Source: Streptomyces melanogenes
Lineage (GTDB): Bacteria; Actinomycetota; Actinomycetes; Streptomycetales; Streptomycetaceae
Assembly (NCBI RefSeq): GCF_014649795.1
Contig: NZ_BMTS01000001.1
Span: 786,193-850,192, forward strand
Length of the DNA: 64,000 nucleotides
Reading direction: 5' to 3'
Part shown: positions 43,372 to 52,474 of the stretch, piece after piece
How the letters are laid out: the number at the start of each line of letters is the position of its first letter
How positions within the stretch are numbered: the first letter of the stretch is position 1
Notes under the pieces: model-generated
Databases searched by the model: none
The model's input: only the letters and a program-made list of their open reading frames with translations
Told to the model about the DNA's origin: nothing
Made by a program: the position numbers and the translations under genes

Positions 43372-43408
43372 CCTGGACAAGTGTCCAGGATACATGGACA
43401 GGTGTCCA
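43372..43408. promoter_or_regulatory. paired TetR-type operators
   Basis: CCTGGACA-AG-TGTCCAGG (43372-43389) is a perfect 18-base palindrome and TGGACA-GG-TGTCCA (43395-43408) a perfect 14-base one. Their centres are 21 bases apart, two helical turns, so two dimers could bind on the same face. They sit just upstream of the DUF1304-tetR operon and most likely mediate autoregulation. Confidence 0.75.
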
Positions 43409-43433
43409 GTAGTGGCGACGTATGTTTGCCGGA

Positions 43434-44120
43434 TCAGTTGCTTCCTCGTGTGCGTCGGAATCCCCGGGCGATGAGCCGTACGGCCAGCGTCACCTCCCAC
43501 GCGAAGACCGGGAGCGCGGCCAGCGACCCCGGCACGGAGAGCTGTGCGTACAGCCCGAACATCACGGCGGCGGCCGACGCGCAGATCAGCGGGCCGCCGA
43601 CCAGGCCGAGTAGGGCGATGGGTCTGGGTACGAGCCGCGAGCGGTACATCAGCCAGGCCAATAGGGTGGTGTTCAGCCCGAGGGCGATGTTGGGGCCGAG
43701 CAGGAACGTCCAGTCGTGCACGGCCACCAGGGCCGCGTCGGCTGCGGCCGCACCGGGCCGAACCGCCTCCTGTCGCAGGGTGGTGAGGGTCAGTACGGCG
43801 ACGATGCCGAGGAGGATCAGGGCGGCCTCCAGGAGGCGGGCGCAGAGGTATCCGAGTGCTATGCCCTCGCCCCACCGTTTGACGACCGGGAACAGCGTCA
43901 CGCCCGTGCCCGCGACGGCGGCGACCAGGACCAGCTCGCACACCGCCCCGATCAGCGCCCGGTCGTCGGCCCCCGGCTCGCCGCCGAGCAGGGGGCGGTA
44001 GAGGAACGCCCCCGCGATGGCGGCGACTTCGGTGATGAGGAACAGCACCCCCGCGACAAGTGCCGTTCGTCTGTCCGTGTCGTCGTCCGCACTCACTGCG
44101 GCGCCTGCGTCCGAGCTCAT
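43434..44120 (-). CDS. DUF4386-type membrane protein
   Basis: A 228-residue integral membrane protein with about six or seven hydrophobic helices (LVAGVLFLITEVAAIAGAFL, LIGAVCELVLVAAVAG, LEAALILLGIVAVLTL, ALLGLVGGPLICASAAAVMF among them), matching DUF4386 proteins of unknown role. ATG 44120 has GGAGGG eight bases upstream. It is divergent from a TetR regulator and the interval holds two perfect operators, so its expression is probably controlled by that regulator. Confidence 0.82.
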   Translation of the reverse strand: MSSDAGAAVSADDDTDRRTALVAGVLFLITEVAAIAGAFLYRPLLGGEPGADDRALIGAVCELVLVAAVAGTGVTLFPVVKRWGEGIALGYLCARLLEAALILLGIVAVLTLTTLRQEAVRPGAAAADAALVAVHDWTFLLGPNIALGLNTTLLAWLMYRSRLVPRPIALLGLVGGPLICASAAAVMFGLYAQLSVPGSLAALPVFAWEVTLAVRLIARGFRRTRGSN

Positions 44121-44138
44121 CTTCGATCCCTCCGAGAA

Positions 44139-44187
44139 AAGGTGTACGGCGTACACCTTGGTGGGACCATAGGTGTACGCCGTACAC
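44139..44187. promoter_or_regulatory. two perfect TetR-type operators in a divergent promoter
   Basis: AAGGTGTACG-G-CGTACACCTT (44139-44159) and GTGTACG-C-CGTACAC (44173-44187) are perfect palindromes sharing the core GTGTACGNCGTACAC. Their centres are 31 bases apart, three helical turns. They lie between the DUF4386 gene and the TetR gene and overlap where both promoters must be. Confidence 0.8.
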
Positions 44188-44212
44188 TCGTCAAGGGGAA
44201 AGGGAGGCCTTG

Positions 44213-44875
44213 ATGACGCGACTGAACCGGGAACGGGTCCTGCGCGCCGCCGTCGCGCTGGCCGACGAGAGCGGGATCGAATCGCTCAGCATGCGCAGGC
44301 TCGCGCAGGAGTTGGGCGTCGTGCCGATGGCGCTCTACAAGCACGTGGCCAACAAGGAGCAACTGCTCGACGGCATGGTGGACACGGTCGTCGGCGAGAT
44401 CGATCCGCCGGAGCCCGGCTCCGACTGGAGGGGCGTGGTGCGGCAGCGGATCCTCTCCGCCCGGCGGGTCCTGCTGCGCCACCGCTGGGCGTACCGGGTC
44501 ATCGAGTCGCGGACCGGCCCGACCCCGGCGGTGCTGGAGTACCTGGACTCGATGATCGGGGTGTTCCGGGACGGTGGACTCTCCGTCGACCTCACGCACC
44601 ACGTGATGCACGCGATGGGGAGCCGACTGCTGGGGTTCAGCCAGGAGTTGTTCGAAGCATCAGGGGCGTCAGGGGGAGCCGAGCCCCCGGGCCCCGCGTT
44701 GGCGCAGCGCTACCCCCGCATCGCGGAACTGGCGGCGGCGGCCGCGCACGACGGGGATTCCGTGGTGGGCGGGGGTTGCGACGACCAGTTCGAGTTCGAG
44801 TTCGCGCTGGATCTGCTGCTCGACGGGTTCGAGCGGCTCCGGGTGGAGGGGTGGTCGCCGCCGGGCCGTGGTTGA
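44213..44875 (+). CDS. TetR-family regulator with TetR_C-type ligand domain
   Basis: A 220-residue TetR regulator. Residues 5-55 carry the helix-turn-helix (SLSMRRLAQELGVVPMALYKH), the remainder a helical ligand domain (WAYRVIESRTGPTPAVLEYL). GGGAGG lies about six bases before ATG 44213. Two palindromes with the core GTGTACGNCGTACAC lie 26-74 bases upstream, shared with the divergent DUF4386 gene; the regulator most likely represses both. It is similar in layout to the TetR at 36848. Confidence 0.92.
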   Translation: MTRLNRERVLRAAVALADESGIESLSMRRLAQELGVVPMALYKHVANKEQLLDGMVDTVVGEIDPPEPGSDWRGVVRQRILSARRVLLRHRWAYRVIESRTGPTPAVLEYLDSMIGVFRDGGLSVDLTHHVMHAMGSRLLGFSQELFEASGASGGAEPPGPALAQRYPRIAELAAAAAHDGDSVVGGGCDDQFEFEFALDLLLDGFERLRVEGWSPPGRG

Positions 44876-44891
44876 CCTGAGGGCGGCCGCC

Positions 44892-45686
44892 CTACACCCA
44901 GTACGCGGCCCATGCTCGTGCCGCCCGTGCGATGGCGGCGATCCGCGGTTCCCCCTTGGCCGCGACGTCCTCCCAGCTGTCCGCCTCCGCCGCGGTGAAC
45001 ACCCGCAGGGCCTCCGGCTCCGCCTTGCTCCACACGGGCACCCGGGACACCCACCGCAGGGCCTGCTCGGGGCTCTGGCCGCCGTCGGAGATCAGACGTA
45101 CCCCCCACAGCGCCGCGTCCGCCCAGGCCGGGCCGAGGGCGGGCCACGCCCAGTCGACCAGGTGGGCGCCGCTGCCGTCGATGAGGACGTTCTGGGCGGC
45201 CGGATCGGTGTGCAGGAGGTTCAGGCCGAACAGGTGCCTCTGGTGGCCGGGGGCCACGTAGTAGCCCCAGCGGTCCCGGGCCGTCATCAGCGGCGTTCCC
45301 GGGGCCAGGCAGCCGCCCAGTTTGGCCAAGGCCTGGACGACGAGGTCGAGTTCGGGCGAGTCGGCGGCGTAGTCGGCCCGCTCGCCGTCGATCCCGTCGA
45401 ACGCGAGCAGATGCCACCCGCTGACGTGCATCCGCCACAGGACGCGCGGCGCGCAACTCGGCAGCGCGGGGTTGATCTGTTCCTCGCGGTCGAGTTCGTC
45501 GAGCGGACCGTCGTCCGCCTGCCCCTTGACGAAGACCGTCCGGCCGTCGCCGAGGGTGAGCAGCGCGGCGGTGCCGCAGTTCGCGCCGTCCCGGGGATCC
45601 CGGGCGGCGAACCGGCTGCCCAGTCTGGTGGCGACCGCCGCCCGGACCTCGGCCGGGAGGTCCCGCCACGCGATGCGCTCGACCAC
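44892..45686 (-). CDS. aminoglycoside-phosphotransferase-fold kinase
   Basis: A 264-residue protein of the APH/choline-kinase fold. The catalytic loop is LLHTDPAAQNVLIDGSGAHL (HxDxxxxN) and the metal-binding Asp lies in VDWAWPALGPAWADAALWG. The ATP-site lysine is probably in TVFVKGQADDG. Such kinases phosphorylate antibiotics, sugars or small metabolites; Streptomyces has many with unknown substrates. I chose GTG 45686, with GGGGGGGAG six bases upstream; a longer frame to 45845 would add a low-complexity N-terminus of 53 residues. Convergent with the TetR gene. Confidence 0.8.
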   Translation of the reverse strand: MVERIAWRDLPAEVRAAVATRLGSRFAARDPRDGANCGTAALLTLGDGRTVFVKGQADDGPLDELDREEQINPALPSCAPRVLWRMHVSGWHLLAFDGIDGERADYAADSPELDLVVQALAKLGGCLAPGTPLMTARDRWGYYVAPGHQRHLFGLNLLHTDPAAQNVLIDGSGAHLVDWAWPALGPAWADAALWGVRLISDGGQSPEQALRWVSRVPVWSKAEPEALRVFTAAEADSWEDVAAKGEPRIAAIARAARAWAAYWV

Positions 45687-45898
45687 GTCATGCTCCCGGG
45701 GGGGGGCGGATGCTGGGGAGGGCTCCGAGGGGTCTTGTCCGGGCCGGTGGGGCCGGGTGAACGTGGCTGCGGTGTCGGAGAGATCGGCCGCGCCGGTGGG
45801 GTGCGCGCGTGAGTCGTCATCGTCATGTCTTTGGAGCGTAGCCACCCGCGCGGTGGACGCGAGGGGCCTTCTCGAACGTGGGATGACTTGCTACGGGT

Positions 45899-47605
45899 TC
45901 ACGCCGTGGCGGACAGCGCCGCGAGGTAATCCGTCAGGGCCGCTGCTGTACGGGCGAGGGGGAAGCGCGTGCTGAGTTGCCCGTCCGGGCGGACCACGAA
46001 GCCGGTCGGGCCGTCGGGGCGATAGAGGCGGGCGAACTCCCCGGCGGCGTCCCGGTATCCGGGGATGGCCAGAGTGCCGGCGAGCATATCGGCAGTGGCT
46101 GGTGGGGCTTCGCGGGCGAGGACGGCGATGGTGTGTGGGGCGGTCGCGGGGGCCGGGCTGCCGGGTGTGTGCGCTCTCTCGTCAGTGATCAGTGGCCCGC
46201 CCGCACCCCTGCTCGCCTCGGCGGCCCGAGCCAGGTCGACGCTGTCGGCGCCGTACAGCAGCACCGTGTGCCCGGTGCGGCCGCGCAGGATGTCGAGCAG
46301 ACGCAACGGGTAGGCGGCCAGGGGAGTGGTCAGCCCGGCGCAGTCCGGGGCGCGGTCGCCGGGCTGGGGTGCGTCGGCCGGGCCGTACGGGCTGCGGGCG
46401 AGCGGGCCGTCCCGGTAGCTGACGAGCAGTTGGGCCTCGCGGAGCATCATCGTCCGGGGGCTGTCGGGGTCGGTCTCGATGCCGTGCGTGGCATGTCGGA
46501 CGGTACGGCCGACGACCTCCTCGCCGATGGGGCGGCGCTCGGCGTCGTAGGTGGTGAGCAGGGCGGGCCTGGCCTCGCCCCGGATGACCAGGGCCAGTTT
46601 CCAGGCCAGGTTGCAGGCGTCCTGGATTCCGGTGTTCATGCCCTGGGCGCCGGTGGGCGGGTGGATGTGGGCGGCGTCGCCCGCGACGAAGACGCGTCCG
46701 TCGGCGTAGCGGTCGACGATGCGATGGCTGATGCGGAAGACGGAGGACCAGCGCATCTCGGAGAGGCGGGCGGGGCTGGGTGCCAGGCGGTCGACGACGT
46801 CCTGGATGTGGGCGAGCTCCGGGGTGCGGCCACCCTCAAGGCCGTGTGCGACACCGTCGCCCCGCGCCGGTGGCGCGGACAGCGTGGAGAGTTCGGGCGG
46901 CACCAGCATCGACATGCGGTAACGGCCCGCGCCGGGCAGCGGGATGCAGACCAGCAGGTCGTCGGTGGAACCGTCGTCGGCGCGGTGACTGGACCGTACG
47001 CCGTATCCGTACGGCAGGTCCCAGTCGGCCTCGACGTCGGCCAGCATGTACTCCTCCGGGAAGGCCGCACCCTCGAACGTGAGGCCCAGCCCCTTGCGGA
47101 CCAGGCTGTGCGCTCCGTCGCAGCCGATCAGATAGCGGACGCGCACCTCCTCGTCGGCGCCGGAGGCGGTGCGCATGCGGGCGGTGACCCCGTCCTCGTC
47201 CTGGGTGAACGACAGGAGCTCGGTGCCGCGTTCGATGACGGTTCCCAGGGAGGCCAGGTACTCCTCAAGGAGGCGCTCGGTCTCGTACTGCGGCAGCGCG
47301 GCGAATCCGTAGGGCACCTCGGGCGGCAGCGCGAGGTCGATGCGCGCCTGCTCCCGGCCGTTGACGTACATGAGCTGGCCGCGCAGCGGAACGGCGGCCT
47401 CCAGAACGGCGCGGGCCAGGCCCATCCGGTCCCAGATCTCCAGGGTGCGCGGCTGGATCCCGACCGCCTTGGCGAACGGGAGGCGGCCCGGCAACCGGTC
47501 GACGAGACGGCAGTCCACCCCTTGGCGCCGCAGCTCGGCGGCCGCACTCAGCCCGACCGGTCCGGCGCCCGCGATCAGTACGTCAACCGTGTACGTGTGC
47601 GCCAC
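45899..47605 (-). CDS. FAD-dependent aromatic monooxygenase
   Basis: A 568-residue group A flavoprotein hydroxylase like those in polyketide tailoring and rifampin monooxygenases. The FAD dinucleotide motif is VLIAGAGPVGLSAAAELRRQ (residues 9-28), the DG motif is YLIGCDGAHSLVRKGLG near 160, and the GD motif is VFVAGDAAHIHPPTGAQGMN near 295-315. The C-terminal 120 residues form the thioredoxin-like domain usual for the PgaE/RdmE subgroup. It would hydroxylate an aromatic substrate with NADPH and O2. No polyketide genes are adjacent, so a detoxification role is possible. Confidence 0.92.
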   Translation of the reverse strand: MAHTYTVDVLIAGAGPVGLSAAAELRRQGVDCRLVDRLPGRLPFAKAVGIQPRTLEIWDRMGLARAVLEAAVPLRGQLMYVNGREQARIDLALPPEVPYGFAALPQYETERLLEEYLASLGTVIERGTELLSFTQDEDGVTARMRTASGADEEVRVRYLIGCDGAHSLVRKGLGLTFEGAAFPEEYMLADVEADWDLPYGYGVRSSHRADDGSTDDLLVCIPLPGAGRYRMSMLVPPELSTLSAPPARGDGVAHGLEGGRTPELAHIQDVVDRLAPSPARLSEMRWSSVFRISHRIVDRYADGRVFVAGDAAHIHPPTGAQGMNTGIQDACNLAWKLALVIRGEARPALLTTYDAERRPIGEEVVGRTVRHATHGIETDPDSPRTMMLREAQLLVSYRDGPLARSPYGPADAPQPGDRAPDCAGLTTPLAAYPLRLLDILRGRTGHTVLLYGADSVDLARAAEASRGAGGPLITDERAHTPGSPAPATAPHTIAVLAREAPPATADMLAGTLAIPGYRDAAGEFARLYRPDGPTGFVVRPDGQLSTRFPLARTAAALTDYLAALSATA

Positions 47606-47819
47606 GGGTGCCTCCCGGTGACTGCTCCGGACCTTCCTGGTACGTCCATGGTCACGCCGTGGGAGGCGAGCAGCGAGCCGGGCGTGGAGGGAAGGCCTCA
47701 GTGGGCAGGGCGGCTATCCGGCCCCACGGGCCTCAATCCTGCCCGAGTTCGGGCAAGATCTGGACTGTTTGGGCTGGTGGAGGAGATGATGTGCCGAGTC
47801 GGAATCGGGGGGACCACAC

Positions 47820-48449
47820 ATGCCGCTGAGCGGGCTGCACGTGCGCCAGGCCGTTGCCCACTGCGTCGACGTCCTCGGAGGCGTCCCGGACGCGCAGTGG
47901 GACGAGCGGGCCAGTGGTTTGGAGTGGACGTGCTGGGAGACCCTCGAACACCTCGCGGACGACCTGCTCACCTACGCGCTGCGGTTCGGCCTCGCGCAGC
48001 CCTTCGCCGTACCGCGCGTCCCGCTGCGTATTTCCAGTGACCGACCGGATGGACCGGGCAACGTCATCTTCGGGGACCGCGACGCGGGGCCCGGGGGACT
48101 GCTGACGGTCGTGGAGGCTTGCGGCGGACTGCTCGCGAGTGTTGTCGACACCAGCGAGGCAACCGCCTTGGCCCCGCACGTCTTCGGGGCCTCCGACCCG
48201 GAGGGCTTCGCGGCGATGGGTGTCGTCGAGACCCTCGTCCACACCCACGACATCGCCCAGGGCCTGGGCCACTTCCGGGAGCCCCCGCGGGATCTGACCG
48301 AGGGAGTGCTCGCGCGACTGTTTCCCGATGTCTCCGTCGTCGACTCCCCGTGGTCGACTCTTCTCTGGGCCACCGGACGCATCGAGACGCCCGATCGTCC
48401 ACGCCGGACGAGCTGGCGCTGGTACGGCACACCGCGGGACGGCGGCTGA
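47820..48449 (+). CDS. mycothiol-dependent maleylpyruvate isomerase-like (DinB_2) protein
   Basis: A 209-residue protein of the DinB/MDMPI_N four-helix type. Residues 8-60 show the helix pattern VRQAVAHCVDVLGGVPDAQW then WTCWETLEHLADDLLTYALR, with the first metal-ligand His in EHLADD. The second ligand helix holds GVVETLVHTHDIAQGLGH. Actinobacterial members use mycothiol for isomerisation or detoxification and bind zinc. ATG 47820 follows a G-rich stretch. It is divergent from the monooxygenase gene, with which it could share a degradation or detoxification role. Confidence 0.82.
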   Translation: MPLSGLHVRQAVAHCVDVLGGVPDAQWDERASGLEWTCWETLEHLADDLLTYALRFGLAQPFAVPRVPLRISSDRPDGPGNVIFGDRDAGPGGLLTVVEACGGLLASVVDTSEATALAPHVFGASDPEGFAAMGVVETLVHTHDIAQGLGHFREPPRDLTEGVLARLFPDVSVVDSPWSTLLWATGRIETPDRPRRTSWRWYGTPRDGG

Positions 48450-48483
48450 CGCGGAGGCGTGGATCAGGTCGGTTGCGGTGGCC

Positions 48484-51400
48484 TCAGTCGGCGCACGGGG
48501 GCCGGTAGGTGATCTCGGGGAAGTAGCGTTCCCATTCGGCGCGGGTGATCGTGGGGTGGACGGTGGCGCAGACCCGTGCGGCGACCCGGTCGACGGAGGT
48601 GTCCCACAGTCGTGCCGTGTGGTCGTCGCTGCCGGTGGCCAGGGTGTGGCCGTCGGGCAGGAACACCACCGACGTGACACTGTCGGTGTGGCCGGTGAGG
48701 GTGGCCAGGAGTTTGGGGTGCCGTGGGTCGGCGATGTTCCAGACCCGGACGGTCTTGTCGTTGGCGGCGGTCGCCAGCGTGCGGCCGTCGGGGCTGAAGG
48801 CCACCGCGCGGATCTTGCCGGTGTGGCTGGTGATCGTGGCCAACTGCCGTGGTGCGGAAAGGTGGTTGATGTCGACCAGCCGTACGAGGTTGTCGTTGTC
48901 GAGGTCGTTGCTGACCGTGGCCAGGATCCGGCCGTCGGGGCTGAACGCGCCGGGCGGAACGGAGTCGGTCCTGCCGAACGGGTAGGCCAGCTCGCGCGGG
49001 TGGCGGGGGTCGCCGATGTCCCACAGGCGGGCGGTGACGCCCCGGCCACTGGCGACGCCCAGGATGCGGCTGTCGGGGCTGAAGGCCACGGTCCAGGTCA
49101 TCATCTGCGGAAAGTCGTCCAGGTTGGCCACTTCCCTGGGGTTGTCGCGGGTGGTCACATCCCACAGGTTCACCTGTTGGTACGCGCCGGTGGCCAGCCA
49201 TCGGCCGTCCGGGCTGAAGGCGACGGCGGCGACCTCCGAGGCGTGTGGCTCCAGCGTCTTCACGGCGTGTGGTGCACGGGGATCGACGACGTCCCACAGC
49301 CGTACGGTGTTGTCGTCGCTGGCGCTGGCGAGGGTCCGGCCGTCGGGGCTGAAGGCCACGGACCGTACGAAATTGGTGTGGCCGGTGAGAGTCGCGAGCG
49401 GGCGTCGGACGCGGGGGTCGCCGACGTCCCACAGCCGTACGGTGTCGTCCCAGCCGGCCGTGGCCAGGATGTGGCCGCGCGGGCTGAGGGCCACCGAGGG
49501 AACGACGTTGCCGTGGCCGACGAGCGGGAGTTCGCGCAGGTCGACGAGGCGCGCGGTGTGGTCGACGTCGGTTGTGACGAGGGCGTGGCCGTCGGGGGTG
49601 AAGGCGGCCGCGTAGAACCCGGGAACGGTGGTCATGTGGACCGGACGGCGGGGGTCGGAGACGTCCCAGAGCCGGGCGCCGTCACCGGACGAGACGAGGC
49701 TGCGGCCGTCGGGGCTGAAGGCCACCGCCCACACGATGGCGGTGTGGTCCGTCAAAGTGGCCAGTGGGTGCGGGGAGTCGGGACGGCTCAGGTCCCACAG
49801 TCGTACGGTGTGGTCCCAGGCAGCGGTCGCCACGGTGTGACCGTCGGGGCTGAACACCGCCGAACCGACGCCGCCGGTGTGCCCGGTGAGGAAGGCGATG
49901 GTGCGTGGGGTGCGCGGATCGCTGATGTCCCACACCCGGGGAGTGGGGCCGGAGGCGCTGATCAGTGTGCGGCCGTCCGGGCTGAAGACCACTGTGCCCA
50001 GCTGTGCCGCGTGCCCGGTCAGCGTGGACAGGAGCCGGGGTCGCCGGGGCTCGGTCACATCCCACAGGCGTACGGTGTGGTCGCTGCTCGCGGTGGCCAG
50101 GGTGCGGCCGTCCGGGCTGAACGCGAGCGCCTTGACGGTGTCGGTGTGGCCGCTCAGGACGGCCAGTTCCCGTCGTTGGCGCACATCGGAGGCGTCCCAC
50201 AGCCGGGCGGTGTGCCCGCTGGCGGTGGCAAGGACGTGGCCGCCAGGGGCGAAGGCGACCGCCTTGACCTCCTCGGCCTGCTCGAGGACGGTCAGTTGCC
50301 GGGGTCGGTGCTCGTCGGTGATGTCCCACAGCCGCGCGGTGCGGTCCGCGCTGCCGGTGATCGCGGTGCGGCCGTCCGGGCTGATGGCCAGGGCGAACAC
50401 GTCGGACGTGTGGCCGACCAGACGGCTGGCGTAGGGGAGGACGAACGAGCCGAGGAGGGTGTCCCTGGTCTCGGCGGTCGGCGCCAGACGATAGGCGGCC
50501 AGGCTCAGTTGGAGGGACAGGGCGGGGTTGGTGGCCCGCATCGCGGCTGCCTCACCGGCGGCTCTGCGCGCGACCGCGATGTTGCGCTGCTTCTTGGCCT
50601 GGTGCTCGGCGTCCATCGCATAGCCCACCGAGACGGACGCGATCAGGAGCAGGACGGTGAGAAGGCCGACCAACTGGCGCAGCCGCCGCGTCCGGCGCCG
50701 GGTCGCCTGCTGCTCGGCGGCCTCCGCGGCCGAGCTCGCCCGCAGGAACCGCTCCTCGCGTTCGGACAGGGCATCGCGGTGGACGGCGGCCCATTCGCCG
50801 ACCAGGGCGAGGCGTGTGCCGCGGAACAGGGTGCCGGGATCGTGCTGGAGGGCTTCCCAGGCGTCGGCGGCTTCGGCGAGCTGGTCGAGTGCGCGCAGCC
50901 CTTGGCGGTCCTCCGCGAGCCAGTCCCGCAGCCGGGGCCAGGCGCGCAGCAGCGCCTCGTGCGTGATCTCGACGGTGGTGTCGTCCAGGGTCAGCAGCCG
51001 GGCCGCCGCCAGCGCCTCCACGATGTCCGGGGCCCGGCCGCCGGACTGGTCCACCAGCCGGTCGCGGTCGACGCGGCGCCGTGTGTCGGTGCCGTCCTCG
51101 CCGACGCGTATCAGGCGCAGCAGCAGTTGGCGGGCCGCTTGCCGGGCGGCGGGATCAAGCCGGGTGTAGACGCGCTCGGCGGTCGTGGCCACGGCGCCGT
51201 GGATACCTCCGGTGAGCTGGTAGCCGGCCACGGTCAGGTGGGAGTCGGTGCGTTGCTGCCAGGTGGACAGGAGCGCGTGGGACAGCAGGGGCAGCGCGCC
51301 CGGGTCGTACGTCGTGTGGTGGCCGGTGCCGGGCGCCACGCCGAGGTCCCGCAGCAGGAGTTCGGTCAGTCCGGGCTCCAGGGCGAGCCGGGCGGCCAGT

Positions 51401-52290
51401 GCCGGGGCGGTGATCGCCTCGACGAGCTCCTCCCGGCTCATCGCGCCCACCGCGAACTGGTTGTCCTGGGCCGCCCGCAGCAGCTCGGGATGGTCCAGGC
51501 ACCGGCTGTAGAAGTCGGCCCGTATCCCGAGCACCACCACGGCGGCCGCGATGCCGTCCGGGCCGGGTCGGGCGGCGTCGCAGACGGCCGTGATGAACGC
51601 CCGGCGCTCGGCTTCGTCGTCGCAGACGGCGAAGACCTCTTCGAACTGGTCCACGACCAGGAGGAGTCGTCGGCCCGCGAGCGCGGTCCGCAGTGCGGCA
51701 CTCAGGCCTCCTGTGTCGATCTCCTTCCGTAACCGCTCGGCGGGTACCTTCAGCAACTCGGCCACCGTTTCGGCGAGCGCGTTCACCGGGTGTGCCGTCG
51801 GGGTCATCACCAGCATCGGCCAGGCAGCGGCGCCCGGGGCCGGGAGGGCGCCGCGGGCGACCGCCGGGACGAGCCCGGCGCGCAGCAGCGAGGACTTGCC
51901 GGCCCCCGACGCGCCGAACACCGCCAGGGGAAGGGAACCGGACACGCAGTCGGTGACCCGGCCGACCAGATCCGCCGTCATCCGCGCGCGCCCGAAGAAC
52001 CACTCGGCGTCCTCCGGTTCGAACGCCGCCAGACCCCGGTACGGACACGCGGGCTCCTCGCGGGCCTCGGCGAGCGCGAGCAAGGCGCCGTCGGCGCCGA
52101 GCGCGGTGTCGAGTCGGCGGGCCAGCGCGGGTGAGGCGGGCTTGCGGGCGTTTTCGAGGTTGCTCAGATACCCCTTGCTGTAGTGGGTCAGCGCGGCCAG
52201 CTCGGCGAGCGACAGCCCCCGATCCTCGCGCAGACGGCGTAACTCCGCCCCGAAACCCGAACCGGCACCCACCTGGTTCCCCCAGCTCAA
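48484..52290 (-). CDS. HTH-nSTAND1-WD40 signalling protein
   Basis: A 1268-residue protein of a type frequent in Streptomyces. Residues 14-75 are an XRE helix-turn-helix (SLAELAALTHYSKGYLSNLE). CPYRGLAAFEPEDAEWFFGR marks the start of a nSTAND1 NTPase (about 82-480; Walker A GASGAGKSS at 126-134, Walker B LLLVVDQFEEVF). One hydrophobic helix (LVGLLTVLLLIASVSVGYAM) lies near residue 540. The C-terminus from about 610 holds 14 WD40 repeats, each with a GH...FSPDGR...LWD pattern, enough for two seven-bladed propellers. STAND proteins are inactive until a signal on the sensor repeats triggers oligomerisation. No protease or nuclease is attached; the helix-turn-helix may recruit DNA. Convergent with the MDMPI-like gene. 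Confidence 0.93.
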   Translation of the reverse strand: MSWGNQVGAGSGFGAELRRLREDRGLSLAELAALTHYSKGYLSNLENARKPASPALARRLDTALGADGALLALAEAREEPACPYRGLAAFEPEDAEWFFGRARMTADLVGRVTDCVSGSLPLAVFGASGAGKSSLLRAGLVPAVARGALPAPGAAAWPMLVMTPTAHPVNALAETVAELLKVPAERLRKEIDTGGLSAALRTALAGRRLLLVVDQFEEVFAVCDDEAERRAFITAVCDAARPGPDGIAAAVVVLGIRADFYSRCLDHPELLRAAQDNQFAVGAMSREELVEAITAPALAARLALEPGLTELLLRDLGVAPGTGHHTTYDPGALPLLSHALLSTWQQRTDSHLTVAGYQLTGGIHGAVATTAERVYTRLDPAARQAARQLLLRLIRVGEDGTDTRRRVDRDRLVDQSGGRAPDIVEALAAARLLTLDDTTVEITHEALLRAWPRLRDWLAEDRQGLRALDQLAEAADAWEALQHDPGTLFRGTRLALVGEWAAVHRDALSEREERFLRASSAAEAAEQQATRRRTRRLRQLVGLLTVLLLIASVSVGYAMDAEHQAKKQRNIAVARRAAGEAAAMRATNPALSLQLSLAAYRLAPTAETRDTLLGSFVLPYASRLVGHTSDVFALAISPDGRTAITGSADRTARLWDITDEHRPRQLTVLEQAEEVKAVAFAPGGHVLATASGHTARLWDASDVRQRRELAVLSGHTDTVKALAFSPDGRTLATASSDHTVRLWDVTEPRRPRLLSTLTGHAAQLGTVVFSPDGRTLISASGPTPRVWDISDPRTPRTIAFLTGHTGGVGSAVFSPDGHTVATAAWDHTVRLWDLSRPDSPHPLATLTDHTAIVWAVAFSPDGRSLVSSGDGARLWDVSDPRRPVHMTTVPGFYAAAFTPDGHALVTTDVDHTARLVDLRELPLVGHGNVVPSVALSPRGHILATAGWDDTVRLWDVGDPRVRRPLATLTGHTNFVRSVAFSPDGRTLASASDDNTVRLWDVVDPRAPHAVKTLEPHASEVAAVAFSPDGRWLATGAYQQVNLWDVTTRDNPREVANLDDFPQMMTWTVAFSPDSRILGVASGRGVTARLWDIGDPRHPRELAYPFGRTDSVPPGAFSPDGRILATVSNDLDNDNLVRLVDINHLSAPRQLATITSHTGKIRAVAFSPDGRTLATAANDKTVRVWNIADPRHPKLLATLTGHTDSVTSVVFLPDGHTLATGSDDHTARLWDTSVDRVAARVCATVHPTITRAEWERYFPEITYRPPCAD

Positions 52291-52474
52291 CGGCCGTATC
52301 CCGCATCCCGCTCGGCAAAGGATACGGGCGACGTCTTCCGGTGACGCGTGGTGTCTGCGCCAGACTCGCAGTCTCGAACCCGCCGCGCGCGATCCCGGTC
52401 GAGAGGGGGCGGCGGGGGTTCGGGCACCGATCGGCGTGACACGTACTCACTCCCGCCACCACCCTGGAGTCTCG

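Noticed and set aside
43372..44187. The palindromes considered as transposon ends or attachment sites
   Set aside because: No target duplication, transposase or integrase nearby; position in promoters of TetR modules explains them.
44884..44897. Palindrome AGGGCGGCCGCCCT between convergent genes, considered as terminator
   Set aside because: It has no loop, so it cannot form a normal hairpin; left unannotated.
45899..48449. The monooxygenase and MDMPI-like genes considered as a gentisate or aromatic degradation cluster
   Set aside because: No ring-cleavage dioxygenase or hydrolase is present; the monooxygenase carries a polyketide-tailoring type C-terminal domain.
49000..50400. Periodic DNA similarity considered as a CRISPR or satellite array
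   Set aside because: The period matches WD40 coding repeats of about 40 residues, with divergent DNA and intact reading frame.
48328..51732. A 1134-codon plus-strand frame opposite the nSTAND-WD40 gene, with apparent repeats
   Set aside because: The repeats are the mirror of the WD40 coding repeats; no ribosome site or domain.
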